Below the pieces are notes generated by a model. That model ran no database searches. It saw only the letters and a list, made by a program, of their open reading frames with translations, and had not been told where the DNA came from. DNA of 64,000 bases, taken from NCBI RefSeq assembly GCF_017813395.1, contig NZ_JAGIZB010000004.1:62001-126000 (forward strand), in the 5' to 3' direction. A program made the position numbers and the translations under genes. Position 1 is the stretch's first letter; every line of letters starts with the position of its first letter. This DNA comes from Pararoseomonas baculiformis. GTDB taxonomy: Bacteria; Pseudomonadota; Alphaproteobacteria; Acetobacterales; Acetobacteraceae. This document shows, piece after piece, positions 35,735 to 44,083 of the stretch.

Positions 35735-36843
35735 GCGGCAAGATGCGGGTGGTTGTGCTGGGGCTGAGCCTTTCCTCCTCCTGGGGGAATGGCCATGCCA
35801 CCACCTATCGCGCCCTGCTGCGCGCCTTCGCGGCGCGCGGCCACGACATCCTGTTCCTGGAGCGCGACGTACCCTGGTATGCGCAGCACCGGGATTTACC
35901 GAACCCGGATTTCTGCCGCCTGGAGCTTTACCCCGATCTGGCGGCGCTGGAGGAATGGCGCACGGCGATCGCCTCGGCCGATGCGGTGATCGTCGGCTCC
36001 TATGTGCCGGACGGCGTGGCTGCCGGCCGGATGGTGCAGTCCACGGCGCGCGGCGTCACGGCCTTCTACGACATCGACACGCCAGTGACCCTCGCCAAGC
36101 TGGAACGGGGCGACGAGGAATACCTCTCGCCCGCCATCATCCCGGGCTATGACCTCTATCTCTCCTTCACGGGCGGGCCGACGCTGGACCGGCTGGAACG
36201 GCATTACGGCTCCCCGGCCGCACGGCAGCTCTACTGCTCCGTCGATGAGGAGGCCTATCGTCCGCTCGGCCTGGAGCCGCGATGGGACCTCAGCTATCTC
36301 GGCACCTACAGCCCGGACCGGCAGCCGGTTCTGGAACGCCTGCTGCTGGAGCCCGCTCGCCGCGCGCCGGAGTTGCGCTTCGCCGTGGCAGGCCCGCAAT
36401 ACCCCGCTGACATCGACTGGCCAGCCAATGTCGAGCGGATCGAGCATGTGCCGCCCGCCGGGCACCCCGCCTTCTACGCCCGCAGCCGCTTCACCCTGAA
36501 CGTGACTCGGGCCGACATGATCCGCGCCGGCTACAGCCCCAGCGTGCGGCTCTTTGAGGCCGGTGCCTGCGGCGTGCCCATCATCTCGGACCGCTGGGAC
36601 GGCATTGAGACGCTGCTCCGCCCCGGTGAGGAGCTGCTGCTGGCCGATGGTGCGGAGGATGTGCTGCATGTGCTGCGCACCATGCCCGAGGAACGCCGCC
36701 GGGCGATGAGCGAGGCGCTCCGCACCCGCGTGCTGGGCGAGCACACGGCCTCCCACCGTGCGGCGGAGCTGGAGGGCCATTTGCGCGAGGCCATGGCACG
36801 CCAGGCGGCGGCACGGCCCGCGGAGGCGCAGGTCGCGTCCTGA
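35731..36843 (+). CDS. CgeB-like glycosyltransferase
   Basis: 370 residues. It is a paralogue of the preceding gene: VVVLGLSLSSSWGNGHATTY, FYDIDTPVTLAKLERGDEEY, LYLSFTGGPTLDRLERHYGS, CSVDEEAYRPLG, SRFTLNVTRADMIRAGYSPS and VRLFEAGACGVPIISDRWDG match it position by position. The shared WGNGHATTYR-type opening suggests both recognise similar donors. Tandem paralogues often add successive sugars, or alternate residues, to one acceptor. The next gene begins 21 bases on. Confidence 0.87.
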   Translation: MSGKMRVVVLGLSLSSSWGNGHATTYRALLRAFAARGHDILFLERDVPWYAQHRDLPNPDFCRLELYPDLAALEEWRTAIASADAVIVGSYVPDGVAAGRMVQSTARGVTAFYDIDTPVTLAKLERGDEEYLSPAIIPGYDLYLSFTGGPTLDRLERHYGSPAARQLYCSVDEEAYRPLGLEPRWDLSYLGTYSPDRQPVLERLLLEPARRAPELRFAVAGPQYPADIDWPANVERIEHVPPAGHPAFYARSRFTLNVTRADMIRAGYSPSVRLFEAGACGVPIISDRWDGIETLLRPGEELLLADGAEDVLHVLRTMPEERRRAMSEALRTRVLGEHTASHRAAELEGHLREAMARQAAARPAEAQVAS

Positions 36844-36864
36844 GGCCGGGCCTGATCGCAGGCC

Positions 36865-38610
36865 GTGATCCTCTACGGCGATCTCCCCCGGCATGAGGAG
36901 CCGTGCGCCGTCCTTGCGGCGCTGCGTGAGGCGTTGCAGCGCATCCGGCACCTTCCCGCCGGGCTGGACCGGCATGCCGCCCTTGTCGCCACCCTGATCC
37001 GGGCCGGGGAGCTGGCCCAGGGGCTGGCTGATGCGGCGTTCCAGGCGCGGGGGATGGATGCCGCGTCTCCTGCTGCGGATGCCGCGATGGCGCTGGTCAC
37101 GGAACTGGCCCGGCATGTCTGGCAGTCCTGGCAATCCGCCTTCACGGTGGCGAATCCGCCCTCGGATGCCTGGATCGCGGCGCTCGAAGCGCTTCCTCTC
37201 CCCGCAAGGGTGGAGACGAAACGCGCGGAGGGCTTCGCCTTCTACGCCCTGTACCCGGAAGCCTATGGCCTCGCGGCATCGGCCCTGCCCAGGAACCTGC
37301 CGGTCCGCGTCATGGGGCTGCGCTCCATCGGAACAAGCCTGAGCGCCATGGTGGCTGCCGCCCGGGACGCCCCCGTGCCCCGCACCCTGCGGCCGGTGGG
37401 GCATCCATTCCTGCGCGAACTTGCCGTGGAGAAATACCTGGCGGCCGCCATGCTCTCCGACCCCGGGGCACATCACGCCATTGTCGATGAAGGCCCGGGG
37501 CTGTCGGGCAGCAGCTTCGGCGCGGCCATGGCCTTCCTCGCGGAAGGCGGGGTGCCGCTGGAGCGGATGCATCTCATGCCCGGCCATGCTGGCATGCCGG
37601 GCGGGCAGGCGCCGGAGCGGGACCGGGAACGTTGGGCCCGCGTGGCCCGCCACCCCGCCTCCTTCGATGCGCTTCTTCTCGATCCACCCCTGCCGGCGCA
37701 GCGGCTGGAGAGCTGGGCCGCATCCCTTCTCGGCCCCGCCACCTGTCCGATGGAGGAGATCTCGGGCGGTGGCTGGCGCCGGCTCCGCTTGGCGGACGAG
37801 GCCGCCTGGCCACCGGTCCACCCCTTCATGGAGCGACGCAAATTCCTCTTCCGGACAGCGGGCGGCACATGGCTTCTGAAATTCGCGGGCCTTGGCCGGG
37901 AGGGTGAGTTAGCAGCCCACCGGGCGCGGCGGCTGCACGAGGCCGGCTTCACGCCCCCCGTTGCCGGCTTGCTGCATGGTTTCCTGGCAGAGCGCTGGCT
38001 CGGCGAAGCGCTTCCCCTTGACCCCGCCCGGGTGGATCGCGACGCCCTCATCCGGCATCTCCAGCACTATCTCGGCTTCCGCTCGCGGCAGATGCCCGCC
38101 GCGCCCGAGGACGGCGCCTCGGCGGCGACGCTCTTCGCCATGGCACGAGCCAATGCCGAGGAGGCGCTGGGCCTGGCCACCGCATCCCGGCTCGATCGCT
38201 GGCAGCCGCATCTGGCCGCCTTGGAAGCGCGTTTCCGGCGCTGCTGGACGGACAACCGGATGCATGCCTGGGAATGGCTCTCCCTGCCCGATGGAAGCCT
38301 GCTCAAGACGGATGCGGTGGATCATGCCGCCGCCCATGACCTGCTGGGCTGCCAGGACATCGCCTGGGACATCGCCGGAGCCACGGTGGAGCTGCGCCTG
38401 TCGCGGCAGGAGCAGGCGGCACTGCTCGCATCGCTCGGCCGGGACAGGCCGCTGCTCGACTTCCTGATGCCCTGCTACCTGGCCTTCCAGCTCGGCTATC
38501 ACAGCATGGCGGCGGATGCCTTCGGCTGGAACCCCGCCGAGGCGACCCGCGCGAGCGAGGCGGCGGACCGCTATGCGGAGAAGCTGCAGCGCTGCCTGCG
38601 GGCGGGATAG
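36865..38610 (+). CDS. Unclassified protein: phosphoribosyltransferase-like domain joined to a kinase-like domain
   Basis: 581 residues, GTG start. I do not recognise a named family. Residues 1-110 are helical. Residues about 145-240 resemble a type I phosphoribosyltransferase: MGLRSIGTSLSAMVAAA (150-166) looks like the pyrophosphate loop and HHAIVDEGPGLSGSSFGAAM (203-222) like the PRPP loop. From about 320, FMERRKFLFRTAGGTWLLKF followed by GREGELAAHRARRLHEAGF resembles the N-lobe of aminoglycoside-phosphotransferase-like kinases. DGSLLKTDAVDH (476-487) and QDIAWDIAG (497-505) recall their metal-binding and C-terminal segments, but the HxD motif is absent (NRMHAWEW instead). It ends the rightward arm of the cluster; role unknown. 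Confidence 0.8.
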   Translation: MILYGDLPRHEEPCAVLAALREALQRIRHLPAGLDRHAALVATLIRAGELAQGLADAAFQARGMDAASPAADAAMALVTELARHVWQSWQSAFTVANPPSDAWIAALEALPLPARVETKRAEGFAFYALYPEAYGLAASALPRNLPVRVMGLRSIGTSLSAMVAAARDAPVPRTLRPVGHPFLRELAVEKYLAAAMLSDPGAHHAIVDEGPGLSGSSFGAAMAFLAEGGVPLERMHLMPGHAGMPGGQAPERDRERWARVARHPASFDALLLDPPLPAQRLESWAASLLGPATCPMEEISGGGWRRLRLADEAAWPPVHPFMERRKFLFRTAGGTWLLKFAGLGREGELAAHRARRLHEAGFTPPVAGLLHGFLAERWLGEALPLDPARVDRDALIRHLQHYLGFRSRQMPAAPEDGASAATLFAMARANAEEALGLATASRLDRWQPHLAALEARFRRCWTDNRMHAWEWLSLPDGSLLKTDAVDHAAAHDLLGCQDIAWDIAGATVELRLSRQEQAALLASLGRDRPLLDFLMPCYLAFQLGYHSMAADAFGWNPAEATRASEAADRYAEKLQRCLRAG

Positions 38611-38611
38611 A

Positions 38612-38640
38612 CGGGGCGGAAGCGCCAGCCTCCCGCCCCG
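38612..38640. terminator. Bidirectional terminator hairpin
   Basis: CGGGGCGG (38612-38619) pairs with CCGCCCCG (38633-38640) around a 13-base loop. It lies between the convergent ends of the saccharide cluster and the ABC importer operon. Confidence 0.55.
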
Positions 38641-38647
38641 CCCGACC

Positions 38648-39454
38648 TCAACGGGCCGGCATCCCTGCCCCACCCCGCAGCCGGCGCAGCAGCGCATCGA
38701 TCGCCAGAGCGATCGTCGTCACCGCGATCAGCAGGGTGGAAACCGCGGCGATGGTCGGCTCCACCTCCAGCAACAGGCTGTTCCAGATCCGCACGGGCAG
38801 GGTTTCCGAACGGAAGCCCGCCAGGAAAATGGAGATCACCAGCTCGTCGAAGGAAGTGAGGAAGGAGAACAGCGCGGCGGACACCACCCCGGGAAGGGCC
38901 AGGGGCAGCACCACGCGCCGGAACACTCCCCAGCGCGTGCAGCCGAAGACCATCGCCGCCCGCTCCAGCGCCGGGTCCACGGTGCGCAGCGCGGATTGCA
39001 GGATCACCAGCACCACCGGCATGGCCACCACCGTGTGCGCCACCGCGATCCAGGGCCGCACCCCCACCAGCCCCATCCGGGCCGAGAGGAAGTAGATGGC
39101 CACCGCCGTGATCACATGCGGCACGATCACCGGCGTCAGCAGCAGCGCGGCGATCACCCGCTTGAAGGGAAACTGCCCCCGCACCATCGCATAGGCCGCG
39201 AGAAAGCCCAGGAAAGTGGAGAGCACGGAGGTCAGCGCCCCGATCATCAGCGAGTTGACGATGGCCTGCCGCCAGCGGGGATCGCCGAGGAAGCGCTCAT
39301 ACCAGCGCGTGGAAAGGCTCTCGGGCGGGAACTTCAGGTATCCGTCCCCGGAGAAGGAGGCGATGGCAACGATGATGATCGGGGCCAGCAGCCCGAAGCA
39401 GAGCAGCACCACCAGCGCCCGCAACAGCGTGGCGCGCCAGACCGGCCCCATCAT
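38648..39454 (-). CDS. ABC transporter permease, PotC type
   Basis: 268 residues with about six membrane spans and the cytoplasmic EAA-type loop ERAAMVFGCTRWGVFRRVVL. FSGDGYLKFPPESLSTRWY after the first span is typical of the PotC-like permease of spermidine/putrescine-type importers. The ATG at 39454 overlaps the stop of the partner permease (ATGA). The frame is open upstream, but that part overlaps the partner gene and is not coding. It is the last gene of the operon. Confidence 0.92.
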   Translation of the reverse strand: MMGPVWRATLLRALVVLLCFGLLAPIIIVAIASFSGDGYLKFPPESLSTRWYERFLGDPRWRQAIVNSLMIGALTSVLSTFLGFLAAYAMVRGQFPFKRVIAALLLTPVIVPHVITAVAIYFLSARMGLVGVRPWIAVAHTVVAMPVVLVILQSALRTVDPALERAAMVFGCTRWGVFRRVVLPLALPGVVSAALFSFLTSFDELVISIFLAGFRSETLPVRIWNSLLLEVEPTIAAVSTLLIAVTTIALAIDALLRRLRGGAGMPAR

Positions 39455-40287
39455 CGCATCGCCTCCCCGGGCTCGGCAAAGCGGCTGTACACAGCATAGA
39501 GCGTCAGCGTCACCGCCAGCAGCACCACGGTCATCATCGCGGCGGCCGGCCAGTTCTGCGTCAGCTCCACCTCGCGCTCGATCAGCATGGCGATCATCAC
39601 GTCGCCCGGCCCGCCCATCAGCGCGGGCGTGATGAAGAAGCCAATGGCCAGGATGAAGGTGATCAGCACCCCCGCCACCACCCCATGCAGGGTGAGCGGC
39701 ATGAAGACGCGGCGGAACACGGTGGCGGGCGAGGCGCCCATCCCCTCCGCCGCCTGCATCAGCCGCGGATCCACCGCCTTCATCGCGGCGTAGAGCGTGA
39801 GGACCATGTAGGGCAGCAGCACATAGGTCATGCCGATGATCACGCCGGTGCGGTTGTAGAGGAGATTCACCGGCTCGCTCACCAGCCCCAGGCCCAGCAG
39901 GATCTGGTTGATCAGCCCGTTCCGCCCCAGCAGCACCATCCAGGCATAGGTGCGGACGATGGTGCTGGTGAAATAGGGCAGCACGATGCAGAGCAGGATG
40001 ACGGTGAAGGCCGCCCCCCGCGCCCGCGACAGCGCGTAGGAAACGGGATAGCCGATCACCAGCGTCAGCAGCGTGACGACGGCCCCGACCCAACCCGTGT
40101 TCAGCAATGCCCCACCCACCGCGCCCGAGAGGAGCACGGCATCGGCCTCCGCCATCACCTCCTCCCAGGAGCCGAGTTCCATGATCGAGGAGGAGAGAAA
40201 CCAGCCGATCGGCAGCAGGAAGAGGGCGAACAGGAGCAGCAGCGAGGGCAGCAGCAGCAGCAGCGCCGCACGGATCTTCAGCGGCAC
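39451..40287 (-). CDS. ABC transporter permease, PotB type
   Basis: 278 residues, GTG start. The first span LLLLPSLLLLFALFLLPIGW is followed by a periplasmic loop and five further spans. The cytoplasmic loop QAAEGMGASPATVFRRVFMP is the EAA motif that docks on the ATPase. Together with the PotC-type partner it forms the membrane channel of a spermidine/putrescine-type importer. It starts four bases after the ATPase stop. Confidence 0.92.
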   Translation of the reverse strand: MPLKIRAALLLLLPSLLLLFALFLLPIGWFLSSSIMELGSWEEVMAEADAVLLSGAVGGALLNTGWVGAVVTLLTLVIGYPVSYALSRARGAAFTVILLCIVLPYFTSTIVRTYAWMVLLGRNGLINQILLGLGLVSEPVNLLYNRTGVIIGMTYVLLPYMVLTLYAAMKAVDPRLMQAAEGMGASPATVFRRVFMPLTLHGVVAGVLITFILAIGFFITPALMGGPGDVMIAMLIEREVELTQNWPAAAMMTVVLLAVTLTLYAVYSRFAEPGEAMR

Positions 40288-40291
40288 GGGA

Positions 40292-41353
40292 TCAGGCCGC
40301 CAGAAGCCGGCTGTCCTCGGCGCGCCAGCTCAGGCGCACCGGATCACCCGGGGCATGCAGGGTGGCGCCGGCGCCGTTCGCCGCGTCGCAGAGCACCGTG
40401 GCGCCCTCCGGCACCTCCACCGCGTAGCGCACCACATTCCCGAGGAACGAGGCGTGGCGCACCCGGCCGGGAAGCATGTTCGGCCCCTCGCCCGGCGCGT
40501 CCGGCGCGATCGTCACCTTCTCCGGCCGGATGAAGAGCAACCCTTCCGGCGCGGACAGCGCGCCCGCCCCGGCCTCCAGCCGCGCGCCGCCGGGGCCGGC
40601 GACCGCATTCCCGTCGCGCCGCGCAGGCAGCAGGTTCGCCTCGCCGAGGAAGGCGGCCACGAAGCTGGAATCGGGCTTCTCGTACACCTCGCGCGGCGGG
40701 CCCATCTGGGCGATCCGGCCACGCTCCATGATGGCGATGCGGTCTGACATGGTCAGCGCCTCCTCCTGGTCATGGGTGACGTAGATCACCGTCGTGCCAA
40801 GCCGGCGCGATATCTCCTTGATCTCCACCTGCATGTGGTAGCGCAGGTTCTTGTCCAGCGCGCCCAGCGGCTCGTCCATCAGCACGATGCGCGGATGCGC
40901 GACGATGGCCCGGGCCAGTGCCACGCGCTGCTGCTGCCCGCCCGAGAGCTGGCGCGCATAGCGTTGCTCGAAGCCGGTCAGCTTCACCATCTCCAGCGCC
41001 TCGGCCACGCGGGCCGCGATCTCGGCCTTCGGCGCGCGCTTGACCGTCAGCGGGAAGGCCACGTTCTCCGCCACGTTCAGATGCGGGAAGATGGCATAGT
41101 TCTGGAACACCATGCCCAGCCCGCGCCCGCGCGGCGGCACATGGGTCATGTCCTGCCCGCCCAGCATCACCCGGCCCTCATCGGCCATGACGAAGCCCGC
41201 CAGCATGGAGAGCGTGGTCGTCTTGCCCGAGCCGGAGGGGCCGAGCAGGGTGAAGAACTCGCCAGGGGCGATGGCGAGCGAGACGCCCGCCACCACCGTT
41301 TCCGCGCCATACCGCTTCGTCACGCCCTCAAGCGCGACGGAGCCGGCGCTCAC
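40292..41353 (-). CDS. ABC transporter ATP-binding protein, PotA type
   Basis: 353 residues. Walker [11 protein letters not shown]-loop [20 protein letters not shown], signature [14 protein letters not shown], Walker [12 protein letters not shown] and the switch His in VTHDQEEAL are all intact. A C-terminal TOBE-like regulatory domain follows ([13 protein letters not shown]). The GTG at 41353 has GAGG six bases upstream and is preferred over a TTG at 41368 that would overlap the binding-protein gene. It powers the PotBC-like permeases encoded next. Confidence 0.93.
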   Translation of the reverse strand: MSAGSVALEGVTKRYGAETVVAGVSLAIAPGEFFTLLGPSGSGKTTTLSMLAGFVMADEGRVMLGGQDMTHVPPRGRGLGMVFQNYAIFPHLNVAENVAFPLTVKRAPKAEIAARVAEALEMVKLTGFEQRYARQLSGGQQQRVALARAIVAHPRIVLMDEPLGALDKNLRYHMQVEIKEISRRLGTTVIYVTHDQEEALTMSDRIAIMERGRIAQMGPPREVYEKPDSSFVAAFLGEANLLPARRDGNAVAGPGGARLEAGAGALSAPEGLLFIRPEKVTIAPDAPGEGPNMLPGRVRHASFLGNVVRYAVEVPEGATVLCDAANGAGATLHAPGDPVRLSWRAEDSRLLAA

Positions 41354-41364
41354 CGCCGCCTCCC

Positions 41365-42420
41365 TCAACGCTGGACCCAGCGCGACCAGAGGCGGTTCAC
41401 GCGGTCCCGGTTATCCTCCCACCAGACGCTGTTCTGGAAGAAGCCGATCTGGCGCGAATTCGGGCTGCCGGGCGCACGGGCGCGCTCCTCCTCGGACAGC
41501 AGCGGGAAGGCCTTGTTGTTGGTCGGGCCGTAGATCAGGTCCTTGGAGTACTTGGCCTGCACCTCGGGCTGCAGCATGTAGTCGATCAGCAGCTGCGCGC
41601 CCTGCACGTTCTGCGCGTCCTTGAACACGCCCAGCGCCTGGGTCTGGATCATGTGCTCGTTCCAGGTATAGGCCAGCGGCGCCCCGCGATCGATCAGCAC
41701 CTGCAGGCGGCCATTCCAGATCGAGCCCGCGACCACCTCCTTGTCCGACAGCATCTGGGCGGAGAGCGCGCCCGTGTCCCAGAAGCGGCGGATCTGCGGC
41801 TTGATGCGCTCCATCGACTTCAGCGCGCGGTCCACATCGATGGGATAGATCTGGTCCTTCGGCACCCCATCAGCCAGCAGCGCGAATTCCAGGTTGGGCG
41901 AGCCGGAGGCCATGTCCGCCAGCATGCGCGGCCCCGGGAACTTGCCGGCGTTCCAGAAATCGGCCCAGGAATTGGGCGCGCCGCCCGCGAAGTGATCCTT
42001 GTTGTAGGCCAGCACCGTGCAATAGACGAAGTTGGCCACGCGGCGCTCATTCCGCACCTGCGGCACGATGTCCTCGGGCTTGGACCACTTCCACTTGTCG
42101 TAGGCGATCGGAGCCAGGGCGCCCATGCGCTCGAGCGTGAGGAGCTGGCCGTCGCCCGTGTCGATCAGGTCCAGCTCCACGTTGTTGGCGCGGAACATGG
42201 CGATCAGCTTGGAGGCCGTGGCCGCCACCGGGCGCACCACGATGCCCGTCTCCTTCGTGAAGGGCTCGTAGACATGCCGCCGCATCACGTCGTCATAGGT
42301 GCCGCCCGGCGTGCGGACGATCACCTCGCCGGCCGCGCGCGCGGGGCGCGACACCAGCGCGGGCACCGCGAGGGCGGAGCCCAGCAGCAGGCGCCTGTTC
42401 AGGCGGATCAGTTCGGTCAT
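41365..42420 (-). CDS. ABC transporter substrate-binding protein (spermidine/putrescine type)
   Basis: 351 residues with a signal peptide (NRRLLLGSALAVPALVSRPARA) that has twin arginines. VIVRTPGGTYDDVMRRHVYE, LDLIDTGDGQLLTLERMGAL, and WWEDNRDRVNRLWSRWVQ place it in the PotD-like extracellular solute-binding family. A GAGAGG site precedes the ATG. The downstream neighbours are its ATPase and permeases and the upstream ones are amine-metabolising enzymes. The ligand is thus probably a cationic or amino compound. Confidence 0.9.
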   Translation of the reverse strand: MTELIRLNRRLLLGSALAVPALVSRPARAAGEVIVRTPGGTYDDVMRRHVYEPFTKETGIVVRPVAATASKLIAMFRANNVELDLIDTGDGQLLTLERMGALAPIAYDKWKWSKPEDIVPQVRNERRVANFVYCTVLAYNKDHFAGGAPNSWADFWNAGKFPGPRMLADMASGSPNLEFALLADGVPKDQIYPIDVDRALKSMERIKPQIRRFWDTGALSAQMLSDKEVVAGSIWNGRLQVLIDRGAPLAYTWNEHMIQTQALGVFKDAQNVQGAQLLIDYMLQPEVQAKYSKDLIYGPTNNKAFPLLSEEERARAPGSPNSRQIGFFQNSVWWEDNRDRVNRLWSRWVQR

Positions 42421-42450
42421 GGAGCGCCTCTCCTTCTGGACGGAATCAGC

Positions 42451-43695
42451 TCAGTGGAAACGGGTGATGGAATAGGGAGCCATGTCGATGCGCGGCGTGT
42501 CTCCAAGAATCGTACCAGCGACCAGCCTGCCGCTCGGCGGGGCGCCCGTCATGCCGAAATGGCCGTGCCCGAAGCAGAGATGCAGCCCGGGATGGGACGG
42601 CACCGGCCCCAGCACGGGAAGGCTATCCGGCGTGGAGGGACGATAGCCCATCCAGAGCCGGGCCTCGCCACCCTGGATATCCGGGAACAACCCGCGCAGC
42701 TGCCGCAGAAGCTGTTGGGCACGCCGTTCGTCGGGCGCCGCATCCAGGCCGGCGATCTCCACCGTGCCGGCCACGCGCAGCCCCTCTTCCATCGGCGTCA
42801 CGCCGAAATTGCCGGATTTGTAGAGGATGGGCAGCTTCGGCGTGATGCTCGGATCGGGCAGCATCAGATGGTAGCCGCGCTCCGTTTCCAGCGGCACGCG
42901 GATGCCGAGCGGATCGAGCAGCAGGCGGGACCAGGCGCCACCCGCCACCACCACCTGCCCGGCCCGGTGATTGCCGGTGTTGGTCATCACCATCCATCCC
43001 CCGCCTTCCTGCGGGATCAGCTTCATCGCCCGTTCCGGCAGGATGGTGCCGCCACCGGCAAGGAACAGCTCGCCCAGGCGCCGCACCACGCGCGGTGGGC
43101 TGACAGTGTGGCCATTGCCCGGAACGAGGACGCCGCGCGAGACATGGCGCGCGATGCCGGGGAAGAACTGGCGGATCTCGTCCGCGCCCAGCACCTCGGC
43201 CTGGATGCCCAGGCGCTCGCGCAGGCCGCGCTCCAGGGCCGCGCCGGGCGTTTCCTCCGGCTCGTCCCAAATCTGCACCTGGCCGGTGCGGCGGATGAAT
43301 TCGGAATAGCCTTCCGCCCCCAGCAATTCGCGCCAGTCATCGAAGGCGGGCGCGTGCAGGGCGCGCATGGCGTCGGAGATGGCATGCACGCGGTCCATGC
43401 GCCCCGCGCGGATCCAGCGCGCCAGCCAGGGCGCGGCCCTGGGCAGATAGGCCGGGCGCACCACCAGCGGGCCCAGCGGGTCGCTCAACCAGCCCGGGAC
43501 CTTGCGCAGCATGCCGGGCAGGGCGATGGGCACAACCGTGTCCGCGCTCAGCAGCCCGGCATTGCCGAAGGAAGCCCCGCCGGCCGGCCCGAGCGGATCG
43601 ATCACCGTCACCTCGCGCCCGGCGCGCAGCAGGGGAAGGGCCGTGGAAAGCCCCGCCACCCCCGCGCCGAGGATGATGACCCGCCCGGAGCCCAT
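42451..43695 (-). CDS. FAD-dependent oxidoreductase, DadA-like
   Basis: 414 residues. GRVIILGAGVAGLSTALPLL is the FAD motif, GGASFGNAGLLS follows as in D-amino-acid dehydrogenases, and the C-terminus has LWMGYRPSTPDSLPVLGPVP and FGHGHFGMTGAPPSGRLVA. It probably oxidises a D-amino acid or secondary amine to an imine. The stop of the RidA gene overlaps its start (TGATG), so both proteins are made together; RidA hydrolyses reactive imines. It resembles the partial gene at the start of the window. Confidence 0.9.
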   Translation of the reverse strand: MGSGRVIILGAGVAGLSTALPLLRAGREVTVIDPLGPAGGASFGNAGLLSADTVVPIALPGMLRKVPGWLSDPLGPLVVRPAYLPRAAPWLARWIRAGRMDRVHAISDAMRALHAPAFDDWRELLGAEGYSEFIRRTGQVQIWDEPEETPGAALERGLRERLGIQAEVLGADEIRQFFPGIARHVSRGVLVPGNGHTVSPPRVVRRLGELFLAGGGTILPERAMKLIPQEGGGWMVMTNTGNHRAGQVVVAGGAWSRLLLDPLGIRVPLETERGYHLMLPDPSITPKLPILYKSGNFGVTPMEEGLRVAGTVEIAGLDAAPDERRAQQLLRQLRGLFPDIQGGEARLWMGYRPSTPDSLPVLGPVPSHPGLHLCFGHGHFGMTGAPPSGRLVAGTILGDTPRIDMAPYSITRFH

Positions 43696-44078
43696 CAGCC
43701 GAGCTGCGCCGTGGCGATCAGCTCGATCCGCATGCCGGGCGCGAGCAGCTCCTTCACCACCACCGTCGCGCGGCAGGGATAGGGTTCCTGGAAGAACTCG
43801 CGATACACGGCGTTCATCCCGGCCGCGTCACCCGGCTCAACCAGGTAGATCTGGCACAGCATCACATCCGCCAGGGTGCCACCCGCGGCTTCCACCGCCA
43901 TCTTGAGGTTGGACAGGGTGCGGCGCGTCTGCGTCTCGATGTCGCCGCCGATCACGGCGCCCGTCTCCGGGTCCTTCGGGATCTGGGCGGTGATGACCAG
44001 GTTGCCCCTCTTCACGGTGCCGCTGATCGGCCCCTTCGACTTCGCGATCCCGGTCTCGACGGCTTCGAACATCGGCAT
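43695..44078 (-). CDS. ridA: RidA family enamine/imine deaminase
   Basis: 127 residues, the normal YjgF/RidA size. ISGTVKRGNLVITAQIPKDP, GDIETQTRRTLSNLKMAVEA, and PYPCRATVVVKELLAPGMRI include the conserved Arg of the CRATV segment that binds the carboxylate. It hydrolyses reactive imines formed by amine oxidation. Placed between the M24 protein and the DadA-like oxidase, it probably clears the imine product of those oxidases. ATGs at 44078 and 44072 are both possible; AGGAAGA suits the second slightly better. Confidence 0.92.
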   Translation of the reverse strand: MPMFEAVETGIAKSKGPISGTVKRGNLVITAQIPKDPETGAVIGGDIETQTRRTLSNLKMAVEAAGGTLADVMLCQIYLVEPGDAAGMNAVYREFFQEPYPCRATVVVKELLAPGMRIELIATAQLG

Positions 44079-44083
44079 TCTTC

